Positions 1 to 10,430 of a stretch of 64,000 nucleotides of DNA are shown one piece after another. The notes under the pieces were generated by a model. It saw nothing but the letters and a program-made list of their open reading frames with translations. It had not been told where the DNA came from and did not search any database. Position 1 is the stretch's first letter. Each line of letters begins with the position of its first letter. The stretch is from positions 5,456,001 to 5,520,000 of the forward strand of contig PUFA01000006.1 in the NCBI GenBank assembly GCA_003508835.1. The letters are read 5' to 3'. The stretch comes from Eonycteris spelaea. Lineage: Eukaryota > Chordata > Mammalia > Chiroptera > Pteropodidae. Both the position numbers and the translations under genes were made by a program.

Positions 1-599
1 CTCTGTCTGCTCCACGTGGGTATTGGCCGCCATTACTGTGTCCTGGCCAAGGGCAGTCAAAATTCTACAAGGCTGAGAGTGATAGGACAGCAGGGTCTCT
101 GGCACTGACCACAGAACCCTGACCCATGTGCCGGAAGCCTGAGAGAGGCCCATGGCCTCTGGGTCCCACAGGCTGCCACTGATGATCAGGTACTGGGCCG
201 GCACCAGGCTGGCTTCTCTGGAGGCAGATGAGGCCGATAGGAGAGGTGGAGCTGGAGGCAACAGGTGTGGGAGCCTGAGCGTGGGTGCTGATAGCACAGC
301 GACTCTATTAGACTCCATGGTGGTTTAAGGGCCTTAACCTTTCACGGGCCTGGGGCCTGGACCTCCAAACAAGGAAAGAATCCTGCTAGGTGTCTAATCC
401 CCCACATCAGCCTAGATAATTACTAGTTAAAACCACTCTCACTGAGAGCTCTGCTAGTACAATTAGTTGTCAGAATAAAAAAGGCCCTTCTGACAGCTGG
501 CTGGGCCCATCCACAGCTGGGCTTCCACTGAACAAGGACCTGCTTGTTGATCCCACAGAGTCAGAGACCTTAGGTCTTAATGAAACACTCAGATGGCAG

Positions 600-715
600 G
601 GGAAGAAGCTGGGGTTTGGAATCCACAGCCTGGATGATGCCATGGACATGCTGTGCCATTTAACCTCCCGAGCCTATGAAATGAGGCTGATAAAACAGTT
701 TCACATGGTGCTGCA
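600..715 (+). repeat. MIR SINE fragment, degraded
   Basis: The order of short blocks (a 'gtttggaatcca' stretch, then 'ccatttaacctcccgagcct', then 'aaatgaggctgataa') follows the MIR core: anticodon-side sequence, 'acttaacctctctgagcct', 'aaatggggataata'. It is heavily diverged. Confidence 0.45.
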
Positions 716-1635
716 TATGAAACGAGGACTTTTATAAGGATATAGAACTTTGAATTCTGGTTTTTATTCTATAAATAGGTGGAAACACCTTTGGTTGGCT
801 TTCAAGATCTGTTTCTGGGTTTCATGTGTGTATAAGACACGTAGGGACATTCCTGTCACATCCGCACCAAGGCTGGGCAGCAGCTGGGAGGGACCAGGGC
901 CAAGTTCACTCGAAAAGAAGGGCTGACTTTCTGTTCCTTCCACTTATCAACCAATCGCATGACAACTCTGAGGATACACTGATGACTTACGAGGAGGGAC
1001 CTGAGGCTCAGAGGGGCTTGAGCTCACATAGCAGAGTCAGAAGGGGAAGCAGACCTTCCTGAGCTCAAGGCGCTGCTTGATTCACAGCAGCAGCTCCCAC
1101 TATGGCTGTGCACGCCTCACCCAGAGGACGCGAGGGCAAGCAGGACATGAGCTGGGCAGTAACTCACTCTAGTAGATGACTCCCTTGGGGCCATTCTCAG
1201 AGTGATTGCATCCACAGCCCTTCTTGGTCCTGAGTCCTGGGTCAACATGTCCGGAAGACAGAGCCTCAATTCTCTGTCCCAAATCCCCACGCCTGCCCTC
1301 TACAGGAAGGCAGCATACAAAACCCACTGGCTAGAGTCCTGTGCCTGGCACTGGGCTCCCAGCAGAGGTTAACAGCTGCTTCCTGCTGTTCACTCCCCAA
1401 CCTCAGTTCTGGGGTGGGAGGCCAGAGGCCTCCTTGGCTGTCCCTTCTTTCTGTTCTTGCTTAGGAAGCAAAAGCTGAGGACCCCACAAGATCTGTTGCT
1501 GCTCCATGTCCCCTGGGTTCCTCTGCCTAAACCGCTCTGAAAGCTCCCTCCACCCTGAAAGCCCATCCTCCTGACAGCAGAAATGTCCTTGAGGACTGGA
1601 TATAAGACCAAACAACCTGGGCCCATCCTGGCTCA

Positions 1636-1762
1636 GCTACGTAGAGCTTGCGCTATCCTGAGTGTGACATGGCCTCTCTGAGCCTCGCTGTCCTCATCTG
1701 GGAGAGGGTAATGAACATTATGATGTTAACGGGTTGTCAGGAGGATTGAGAGTGATGCTGTA
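1636..1762 (+). repeat. MIR SINE fragment
   Basis: The MIR core and tail can be followed in order: 'gagtgtgacatggcctctctgagcctc', 'tcctcatctgggagagggtaatga', and 'ggttgtcaggaggattgaga'. These match the mammal-wide MIR consensus with many substitutions, so this is an ancient copy in BMP8A intron 1. Confidence 0.6.
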
Positions 1763-2760
1763 GGTGAAGGGAGGCTGGTGGCCTTGGCAAGGGTCCTCTC
1801 CCTGCTCTCAGCCCCAAGCTCTCTCCACCCCAGGCCGAGTTGTAGTTCTTGGGACCCCAGGTCCCAAGCCCAGACGCCTGCCCCCTCACTGGCCACAGAC
1901 AGGAGGCAGAGTGAATGCAGGACAAATATTCACGACTGCAGAGTTTGGCGATGGAAAAAGATATCTTTGAGCATTTTAAGGGTAAGTGGTCCACGATTTG
2001 GAGTGAAATTTCTGCAGAAAGGAAAAGCTGGGCCAGAAAAGAACAGCTGCCCACAAGGTCATTCCACAGGCCTGGACACTCAGTGTATTTCAATCTATGT
2101 TCCGGGTGCTGGGCATGGGTGACAAGACCAGGGACTGTCCCACTGAGCTGTCTGCTCCTTCTGCTTGCTCCCCTGACAGCCACACCTCCACTACAGGCTC
2201 CCAGGCTCTGGCTATTGTGGACTCAGGACATCTGGGTTCTCCTCTCAGCTCTGGTCATTTTGGTGATGTGACCGGGGATTTCCATGCTGGACTTTGAGCC
2301 TCTCTTCAGTACTGACCTTATCACAATGACAGCATCACAGCCTCTGTTTACTCATCCATCTCCCCATGACCAGACTGTCTTCCTGACACTGCCCAGGTCC
2401 ACCCGACATTACACGATTCCTACTCTTGGGTGTGTTTGGGAGCGGGGTGACTGTACACACCCCTGGGACTCACATTCCTGCGTTTGTCCCTCTCCGCCCA
2501 CAGCTCACCGAACTCACACTCCTCAGATCTGGTCGCCCTGACCTGGCCACCCTGACCTGGCCGCTCTAACCTGGCAGTAACCACTCCCCTGTGGGGCCCC
2601 GTCCACCACACAGCCCAAGGTTGTGCAATCTCCCCTGCAGCCGTGTTCCTCCCCGAGGGGCACCCGGACACGTGGGTCCCTGTCCTCACACGCGCCTTCT
2701 CGCGGAGGTCCCTCGGGCACAGCAGGGTCACCAACGCCCAGCCCCGGAGGCCGCACTCAC

Positions 2761-3093
2761 CCATGTTGACGAAGCTCATGACCAGGTCGGCGCGGCCCAG
2801 GAGCCGCTCCCGGGAGCCGCCATCCTCGTCGTCGTCGCCGGCCATGGCATGGTAGAGGTCCAGCATGAAGAGCGGCGCAGACGCCGGCAGCCGGGCGCCG
2901 GCAGGAGGCGCGCGGGCCGGGGCCGCCCAGGCAGCCCGAGCACCGCTAGGATCTCGTGCTGCAGGTCGCGGCGCTCGCGCGGGCCCAGGCGGCGCTGCGG
3001 GCAGCCGGGCGGGGGGCGCGGGCCGGGACCGCCGCCGCTCAGCGCGCACAGCGCCAGGCCCAGGAGCCAGAGGGGCCCGGGGCGCGCGGCCAT
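2761..3093 (-). CDS. BMP8A: BMP8A coding exon 1 (signal peptide and start of propeptide), frameshifted
   Basis: BMP8A is a secreted TGF-beta superfamily ligand, made as a prepropeptide. The start ATG (complement of 3091-3093) opens with [18 protein letters not shown], a classic signal peptide with a Leu-rich core, followed by a Pro-rich stretch and [21 protein letters not shown]. After this the expected propeptide continues in another frame: [20 protein letters not shown], then [13 protein letters not shown]. The exon ends with one base of the next codon before GTGAGT, as expected for the Val that follows in the family. The frame change fits loss of one C in the run at 2914-2916 (coding-strand CCC where the family needs CCCC). 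The remaining exons lie outside the window. BMP8B is the main alternative, but the position just downstream of MACF1 favours BMP8A. Confidence 0.88.
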
Positions 3094-3535
3094 GGCGCGC
3101 GGGACCCGACCGCGGCTCACCGAGCGCTCATCCGCTCCGCCGCCGGCCCGGGGCCCTGGATCCCCGACGGCGAGCTATACGTCGGGCTCCGGGACGGCGG
3201 GGGACGGCGAGACCCGACGGGAGTCGTCCGCGGACGCAGCGCAGTGTCTAGAGCGCCCCGCACGCGGCACCTGTCGTGTCGTCGGGTCGGGTGGCTGTGA
3301 CCGCCAGCGCCTCGGGGCGGAGGCTACTGCGGCGACTGGGGGCCGTCGGGTAGTTCGTGTGTCGCCGCCGTGCCTTCCAGTCCGGCTGCCGGGAGGCCCG
3401 CTCAGTCTGCGCGCCGGGAGAGCTGCGGTCGGCTGTCCCTGAGGCGCGCGACCGCTGGCGCGAGCTCCGCCGGGCCTGCCGTTTGCGGCCAGCTCGCCCG
3501 CAGCTGCTGCCGTGGGTCCCGCGCCGGGCAGTCGG

Positions 3536-3645
3536 GGCCCGCCCCCTCCGGGCATGGCCAATGGGAACGTGGGGGCGGGGCCGAGGCGGCGGCCCGCCCC
3601 TCGGGCATGACCAATGGGGACGCGGGGGCGGGCCCGAGGCGGCGG
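3536..3645. promoter_or_regulatory. Tandemly duplicated CCAAT + GC-box module
   Basis: Two adjacent copies of about 55 bp (3536-3590 and 3591-3645) share the order GGCCCGCCCC, CGGGCATG, CCAATGGG, then a GGGGGCGGG GC box, then CGAGGCGGC. Each copy therefore carries one NF-Y type CCAAT box followed about 10 bp later by an Sp1/KLF type GC box. They lie 445-555 bp upstream of the BMP8A start codon. Function in the BMP8A promoter is inferred from position. Confidence 0.65.
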
Positions 3646-4639
3646 AACGCGTGTCCCGAAGTGGGTGGGGGGCTGGTTGGATGAAGGGTCCGCGGCCCAG
3701 GCATCGTTGTCGTCGGGGGAGTTAGGGTCGTCCTGGGCGCCCCTCCCATCCTCTGGCCGCGCGGTTAGCGCGGGTCCTCGGCCTCAGGACCCCAGGGCTG
3801 GGAAAGCGGCCCGGTGCAGCGAAAGCAGAAACCTGCGCTCCGGCGGGGCGTGTCCTTAAGCGCCCTCGCACGCGCGGAGATACCGAATCTCGGTCCTGCC
3901 AGCCCCAACTTGGTACGCGGAGTGTCGCCCCAGGACCCAAAATGAGGCCTCAGTCCCTCGTGGAAGGGCCCCGTTGGGCCAGCCCAAAGAGAAGTCTTCC
4001 TCTGCCAGCAGCAGCCGCGCCCGAGTTCCCAGCCACAGGAGCTCCTCGCCAACCATCGCTCTTCCCGCCGTCCCCTTGGGTACACGCTAGGGGCTTCTCC
4101 TTCCCCAATGCCTACTTGGTCCCTGCTCCCAGCGCGCCCACCTACCTGACTCTCGTGTGCTTGCGACCAGCACCCTCACCACCCACCTATGGGTCGAATC
4201 TCCCAGGCGCTGACACTCACGACACCAAAAACCAGCTCTAGGGCGCCCGCTGTGGACCCTGCGTGCTGATCCAGCCATGTGCAGCAGACGCGCACCCGCC
4301 TCCAGCCTGCCCGGCCAAAGAACTCTGGGGCCCTTCCTGAGCTCCTGCGGACCACCTTTGCTTATCTTAATTGTCAAGGTCCTCCGCGGCTTGCAAGAGA
4401 AGGCCCGTAAAGAAACTTCTGGATTGACTAGCACGCTTCTGCAGCAGCCTGCTCTTCCCTACTCTTTTGCACTGTGCGTATTCATTTACGGTTGGGCGCT
4501 GCGCTGTGAGGAAGTGACTCCTAGACTGAGCTCGGACTGTTGGAAGGAATTGGTTGGGACAACAGGAAAGGTCAGTGGGAAGAGATGTTCCACGCAGACG
4601 AAATAGCTGTCAAGGCCAGAAGATTCCAGAGAGCATAAC

Positions 4640-4830
4640 AACGGCAGGTAATACTTAGCACTTACACTTGCTGGGCATAACTTTTCACGTTCACACATTG
4701 TTATAGGGTAGATGCCACTTAAATTCTCTTTAAACAGATGAGGAAACTGAGGCACACAAGGTTAAAGGATTCCCCTGGTCACACACAATGGAGCTGGGTT
4801 GGGGCCTCTGTGCACATGCAGGTGAGCTGT
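4640..4830 (-). repeat. MIR SINE, reverse orientation
   Basis: The plus strand reads 'cagatgaggaaactgaggca', then 'aaggttaaaggattcccc', then 'ggtcacacacaatggagctgggttgggg'. This is the complement of the MIR core (cctcagtttcctcatctg, then acttaacct, then gtgacc). Confidence 0.6.
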
Positions 4831-5929
4831 TCAGTGGAACCTAGAGAATGTGGGGGCATTTGGGGAGGCTGAGCATGAAGGGTGGTCAAGCTACAGCCCC
4901 AAAATGGCCTTGCAGGGAGGGCAGATGGGGGCTCTGTACACAAGGCAGTTATGGTGTCTCAATGTAGATTCAAAATTGAACCTCAGAATAAACATAATGT
5001 CCAATCAAATTCATTCCTATGATCACTTCTAACTTTTAAAAAAATATCATCTTAAATCTATATAATCATTTGCTGGTGCCTTAATCCCATACCTAGTCTA
5101 CTTTTACCCAGCAGATAAATTCCCAGTTTGTAAATGCAGATTAAATGCTGCAGATTAGCCATCGAAGGCGCCCAGGGCAAGGCCAGAGCCTGGATATAGT
5201 GGGGACTAAGGATTGGAGGGAGGGAGACTGGAGTCAGGCCGTTGGCTGGAGGCAGGTACTGTAGTGGGAAGGGTGGAGACGGATGATGACTGGTCCTCTA
5301 ATGGTGATGGGGTGAAGGGCAGAAAAGCTACTTAGGAGGCCGAATCCACAGCACTTGGTGACTGCATGCAGAGGCAGGGAGCAGAGTAAAGGGGGTATCC
5401 CTGTATCAGGCTGTCAGATCTCTGAATCTCCTGCCCGCTTCACTGTCCTATTCTGTGACCCTGGGCATCCCTCTGCACTCCTCTTTGAGTCCACATCACA
5501 TCAATTGGAGCCTCAGACATAGCTTCTCTCAGGTTACATATTGTCCAATGTTGGGCTCCTGGCTAGACCGGAAACAGCCAGTGCTGGGCCAATTCTTGTA
5601 GTAACAAGAATCACTCAATTTAGGATGAGTGGAGATAGCTGTGTTCTTTAAACAATGACCTCACATTCCCATAAACAATGTGGGCTGTTCTGTGCTATGC
5701 CTGGAGTCAGAGATGAAGCAGACCAGCTCCCTGCCCCCAAAGCCCCCACTCTAACAGGGGTGACAGGTGAACATAGGCAGGATGAAGGTTGTGCTGAGGG
5801 GCCTGCAAAGTACCTGGAAGGGAGAAGTAGGGGTGGGCGATGTGTGAATGGAATCCTGAAACTCTGGAACTGGAAGGGAACTGGGTGGGGGTTTCTGAGA
5901 GAAAGGTATCAAACAGGGCCTTCCCCAGA

Positions 5930-6100
5930 CACCTAGCAACTGTGACCTTGGGCATGTTACTTAATCTCTTTCAGGCTCAGTTTTTCATTTTCAAATGGGG
6001 ATCTCGATTATAGGATTGTGATAGGGACTAGATTGAGACTGTATGTAGAGTACTTACGTGACTGGCATACAGTAAGTACCCAATAAATGTTAGCTATTGC
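5930..6100 (+). repeat. MIR SINE
   Basis: This is a well-ordered MIR copy: 'tgtgaccttgggcatgttac', 'ttaatctctttcaggctcag', 'tcaaatggggatctcgatta', and the tail 'tggcatacagtaagtaccca' followed by 'ataaatgttagctattg'. Confidence 0.75.
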
Positions 6101-6749
6101 CATCCAGGGCCTCAGGAACCCCATTCATCTGCTACCCTACACCAAATTTGCATTACTTGTTTAGCACTCGTGTCACAACTAATTTTACTTTAACTCCTTT
6201 TCTGGCAGCACTTTATTTCCCATGTGGTGTTGCATACAAGTGTTTGTTGAATGAAAATATACTGTCTGCAGATTCCACCACCAGCTGAGCTTTGTCGCAA
6301 AGACTGAGAAAACCTGAATTACTTGGAAAGAAAAACAAATGACCATGGTCTAGACTCCTACAGATGGAGGTCAAGCTGTTTTCAGCATATTTCTGCAGCC
6401 GGGAGGCCTAGAGAGGGAAGCAAACTTAGGTGAAAACACGATCCTACGCCAAGTTTTGGCATCAGTTCCTTGGAGAAGAGTAAGCACTTCCTTCAGATTC
6501 CTTTTCATCTGGATACATGGCTCCAACAGCTCTGGCAAACATGGCCCCTGTCACCAAATTCTGCCATCAGGAGAGGAGTAAGGCCTAGTAAGAACACAGG
6601 TGGCTGAGTTTGAATCCCTCTTAACCTCTCAAGTTCTCTTATTTCCTAGTCAAATTCCTGTTTTAGAATTAGTTAATATTTGGCTGTTCTAATTATTATA
6701 AAGCCAGCTAGAGGAAATAAAACTGCTAGACTTGAATAGGGAGTCAAGG

Positions 6750-6890
6750 ATTAGATTCAAGGTCCACATTTGCCATTTATGCTGTGATCTTGGGCCAATC
6801 ATGTTCTCATCTGCTTTCCCATCCCAGTTTCTCCCTGTGTAAAACAAAGGAGCTAGATTCGATGACCATTTCGATTTCCACCTCTTAAAT
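6750..6890 (+). repeat. MIR SINE fragment
   Basis: It contains 'gtgatcttgggccaatcatg', 'tcccagtttctccctgtgta' and 'aaacaaaggagctagattcgatgacc' in MIR order. The copy is diverged. Confidence 0.5.
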
Positions 6891-7399
6891 TCTATCATTT
6901 AATTAGAAATTTCAGTGTACGTGGGAACTGTCCCATTTTCTCAAACCCCAAGATCTCTGTGCTTTAAAATTTAAGAAATTTTACACATTGGTATTTGTTT
7001 AATCGCATAGGTGGGGGCAGATTCCCTATAGATTTACATTAATATTCTATTTCTTTGTTGCCTTGTTAAATGAAGATAAAATAAACCAAAAAATCTAATA
7101 AGGTCCATAATCTATCCATCAAGACATTTTGATTTGAAGAATGCATTGAAAGACCTAAAACACAATCATATCTCAGAGTAACATGTTATGTATAAGGTAA
7201 TGGTTGAGAAGAAAACCAGGAAATACAAAGTATTTGTTACTGCAAGCAATTTTAATACAAAAGTGTCTTGTTTTTAAACAGTTCATTGGTAGAGCTTCAG
7301 TTTCTGCCTCAATTAAAACCAATTGAGATATCACACAGCAACATGGTCGGAGCTGAAGAGGAACAGCAGCTAAAAACAGGAGCCTCAGACAGCTCCTCT

Positions 7400-8432
7400 T
7401 CATGGTCACTTGGTCAGTTGACTTTATTACGCACGAAAAAAGACGGAAGCAAACGGGACTTGTTAACAAGTGTGCTGGTGAACTCCTTCAAAGGACGAGC
7501 CAGTGTTTATGTCCACACTTTCAGAATAGGCTTGTGGAATTCATCCCTCGGTTTGTGGGAAGTTGATCGACCATTTAAATAAATAGAAAAATTGCAGATA
7601 AACGAATCTAATTCACAATGCCACCAAGGAATTGGCCCTTGCCAAGGGCCTGGTCCTGGTGAGCACAGGAGTTATTGGAGGCCGGGCTGGATAGGAAGTT
7701 ACAAACCAGGACTCTTAAAAACCCCAATGTTCTGACATTTTCCGAACAGTTACAGTTACCCCTGAATTCTAGCAGCTATTTGTCCTTTAAACACCCATTA
7801 CTGAAACAGTATTCAAAGACAGTATTGCAATGAAGTCCTTTTGCTGTATTATGTGCAAATGTTACCTAGATGAGGTTCCCTCTCTTCAGCTAAAATCACA
7901 CATTAAAAATAATGGAAAAAGCAATTAGAAGTGCCCTCCCCTCAGTTCTTGCTAATTGAGGTGTCTGTGATTTACAAAAAAGAGTTCCTTAAACACTGCA
8001 GGATTCTTATTTTTTTTTTTAAATATAATTTATCTTGCTGAGATAGCAAGTCAAGTTTATAAAGATGCATTTAGGAATAATCCTAAAAGATAAAGCAGGT
8101 TTATAACCCTGCACCACGCAGAAACCCTATTTAGAGGCTTTTTTCTTTTTTTTTTTTAATACATATTCGTATCTTGACCTTTTCGCTTGTTTTCTCAAAT
8201 ATTTCATTTCTGGGCCCCATCCATTATAGGGTTACCAGGAGGCAAATTTTATCTACATAAATATTCACATGAAAATAGTAACTTACAAAAAGAAAAAAAA
8301 TAAGGCAGCTTCATAACACAATTATTCTTTTACACTTTTAACAATATAACTTCTCCCATTCAGAATAAATATACACCCAATGTATGGAGCAGGATTCAAA
8401 GTGGACAGAGGCTTGGGGCTGCTTCTACAGTG
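7400..8432 (-). other. MACF1: MACF1 3' untranslated region (probable extent)
   Basis: The sequence directly follows the MACF1 stop codon (complement of 8433-8435) with no further coding potential. The best polyadenylation signal downstream on the minus strand is AATAAA at the complement of 7423-7428, followed by a T/G-rich stretch, so cleavage near 7395-7410 is likely. The lower boundary is an estimate. T-rich and A-rich homopolymers occur near 8010-8020 and 8145-8160. Confidence 0.5.
7423..7428 (-). terminator. MACF1: Candidate MACF1 polyadenylation signal
   Basis: The complement reads AATAAA, about 1.0 kb past the stop codon, with a T/G-rich element ('gtctgaggctcctgttttta') 40-60 nt further on. 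I saw no other canonical AATAAA on this strand between the stop codon and this point. Confidence 0.45.
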
Positions 8433-8689
8433 TTATCGCTTGGGACCCAGAGTCCTGGGGGAGGCAGTGGTGGTCTTCTTAGATATGGTTGGGATTTTGG
8501 AAGGCTTGCTCAGCCCTCTCCTGGAGTTGCCCTGGCCCCCAGCGGCACTGCTTTCTGAAGTATCTGAACAAGCAGACTGCGTCTCTAAAAGGTCAAAGTC
8601 AGAGGCATCACTTCCTCGCCGGCTGCTGGCTCGACTCCCGGCTCGACTCCCAGCCCGGCTCCCAGGGCGACTGGCTGACTTTTTAGGGT
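8433..8689 (-). CDS. MACF1: MACF1 last coding exon W43: GSR repeats and SxIP motif, stop codon
   Basis: The exon follows a cag acceptor and supplies two bases to complete the Asp codon begun in W42 (85 codons including TAA). It opens with [20 protein letters not shown], the Gly-Ser-Arg repeats that bind the microtubule lattice and are reported GSK3 phosphorylation targets in ACF7/MACF1. It then reads [16 protein letters not shown] and ends near [12 protein letters not shown]...GPKR-stop. SKIP is an SxIP motif, the signature for binding EB1 at microtubule plus ends. The frame is intact and the end matches the known MACF1 C-terminus closely. Confidence 0.95.
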
Positions 8690-9418
8690 CTGGAATTCAA
8701 GAATAAAGCAGCAGCCTTAATAGAGATGTCAGGGTTCTGAACCTAATACCACCGCGCAACCTCAGACAGAGCCTTTCCGAACTCCGATCTCCTCATCTAC
8801 ACAGAAGTCGCTAAAAGCTTTTCTGGCTTTGTGATTCTACTAAAGAAGCTTGTCTCCTGACGATGAAAACCAGCTTCTATTAGCGGCACTGTTAACCTCA
8901 TATGTCCCCAAGGTGGTGTTGAGCAGGGCTGAGAACTAGGGTCACCCATGGGCAGATTGAGAATGGGGGTGAAGTGATGGCAAAGAGATGTGATCTTCCC
9001 TTCATTGCTCACCGCAGTGATAATAAATAAACATGGGGTATTGGAAAAAATAACTAGAAAACTGCCAGTTGCGACACTGGACAGGCTTCCGTGGAAGGTC
9101 CTGCTTCAGGAACCCCTTTCTTCCTTTTATATTCTCTCAAATATGATCATTTCTGACCAAGAATAGGTGGTTTGGCTTTGGCTGTGGAAGCATCTGCTCC
9201 CGGAAGGCAAGACTGAGCTGGCTGTAGTGATAGGAGAAAAAGTAAAGGTCAGAAAATCTGCAGGTCTGTCTTTCTGGGCATCACACCTAAGTGCTACTCT
9301 CAAGATCTGCTCCTGGCGGAGCAGAGAAGCACTGCCGATGGGCTGTGGCTTCCCGATTCCGGGCCTGGCCGCACCCCTCCTCCCATCCCAGTGCACAGGT
9401 ACTAGGACAGGTACTTAC

Positions 9419-9548
9419 CTGCCCGATTAGTTTTGGCACCTGTGGAGGCTGGGGAAGAACTATTGCTAGTATCGCCAGCAAGGGATGTTCGACTAGAATG
9501 AAAGGTTGGTGTTGGCCGTTTCAGCTTGCTGCCTGTTGATGGAACAAC
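9419..9548 (-). CDS. MACF1: MACF1 coding exon W42: Ser/Thr-rich tail
   Basis: The 130-bp exon has an aag acceptor and a GTAAGT donor. It encodes VVPSTGSKLKRPTPTFHSSR, then TSLAGDTSNSSSPASTGAK and TNRA, low-complexity tail between the GAR domain and the GSR repeats. It ends with one base of the next Asp codon, which W43 completes. Confidence 0.93.
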
Positions 9549-10194
9549 CTTAAAAAAAAATAAAAAGGCATACTTACTCGGTGAAATCTTTGCTAGAAAC
9601 TAAAATTTACAATTAAAAATTTAAAAGACTTCCTTATGTCTAACTGAAAAGCAAATTAAAAGTCCAGGAAAACAAAGATTGATTTTGAGAGTGTCCTAGG
9701 TCATGTATTTTGATGATTCTCAAAAAAAGGTTTCATGTTCCAATTTAAAATTTCAAAATGCTTCCAATACTCTTTATCATACTGCCAAATTTCCACTAGA
9801 AATGGAAAAAGAAATCCTCAAATGGACAGTAGTTATAATGATGGCGAATGAGTAAAGGAAAAAAATCCAAATAATCCCAAGCATCAAAAGTTTTGGGGTT
9901 AGAATGTGAAATGAGTTCTAGCCCAAATATTTAATATGGAGAACCAAACATTAATTTCTATCACTAGGTAGGTGCGGAAACTTCAGTCAAAGTCTTTCAA
10001 TCTATTTACTCACTAGGTTAAATGCAGGGAAAATTACTTGACTTGTGGATTGAATGAATGATCAGAAGTACACCAGAGGGGGTGCTGTGATATCAGGAGC
10101 CCGAAGACCTGGGCTTGGGTCTGGGCTCTATGATTCACCTAAATTAACATCTCTGTCTTTACTTCTCTCTCAGGAAATCAGGGCTAGGCACTGC

Positions 10195-10430
10195 CTTTCA
10201 GACTTCATTTCTCACCTACTCTCTCGTTCAATCCACCCCAGCAACATTAGCTCCTTGCTGTCCCTCCAACAGCCCTGGGAGGTTTCCTGTTTGTTGTCTG
10301 TCTTTCCTGCATTAAAGTATAAACTCCATAAATGCAGGGATTTTGTTTTGTTCACTATCACACCCTCAGCACCTAAAACACTGTCTGGCATAGAAGAGGG
10401 GCTCAATAAAAACTTATTGAATGGATAAAT
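10195..10430 (+). repeat. L2 LINE 3' end fragment
   Basis: The sequence includes 'ataaactccataaatgcagg', 'ttgttcactatcacaccctc', 'agcacctaaaacactgtctg' and 'ctcaataaaaacttattgaatgg'. This is the standard L2 3' tail pattern (gagggcagggatttt, cccagcgcctag, ctcaataaat). It lies in the MACF1 intron between W41 and W42. Confidence 0.7.

Larger units (their letters stand above)
1..2760 (-). other. BMP8A: BMP8A intron 1 (5' part), with old repeats
   Basis: This stretch follows the GTGAGT donor of BMP8A exon 1, so it is intron 1 of that gene, read on the minus strand and continuing beyond the window start. I see no exon in it. It holds degraded MIR pieces near 600-715 and 1636-1762. Several open frames of 60-210 codons occur on both strands, but none has recognisable protein similarity and they are best explained by chance in GC-rich DNA. 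Confidence 0.6.
2690..3900. promoter_or_regulatory. BMP8A: CpG island / promoter region of BMP8A
   Basis: The stretch is very GC-rich with dense CpG dinucleotides, unlike the AT-rich sequence on either side, and it spans BMP8A exon 1 and about 800 bp upstream of its start codon. It contains several GC boxes (GGGGCGGGG and its complement) and two CCAAT boxes near 3557 and 3611. No TATA box stands out. The transcription start is not determinable by eye. Long open frames on the plus strand here are by-products of base composition. Confidence 0.75.
3901..7400. other. Intergenic interval between MACF1 3' end and BMP8A promoter
   Basis: No exon was recognised here. The interval holds MIR fragments (4640-4830, 5930-6100 and 6750-6890) and otherwise unremarkable single-copy-looking sequence. 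The open frames in it are short, overlapping on both strands and lack any recognisable protein similarity. Confidence 0.55.

Noticed and set aside
1737..2297. Overlapping open frames of 66-148 codons on both strands
   Set aside because: They overlap each other, show no family resemblance and sit in BMP8A intron 1. MIR-derived sequence lies at their edge.
2420..3049. A continuous BMP8-like frame starting upstream of the true start
   Set aside because: Only the part from about 2915 down to 2761 is BMP8A. The upstream part is the wrong frame of the signal-peptide region, and the part below 2761 is intron.
2591..3442. 283-codon plus-strand open frame in the CpG island
   Set aside because: Its composition is Arg/Pro/Gly/Ala rich, as expected for CpG-island DNA read in a non-coding frame. 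It lies antisense to BMP8A exon 1 and its promoter and resembles no protein.
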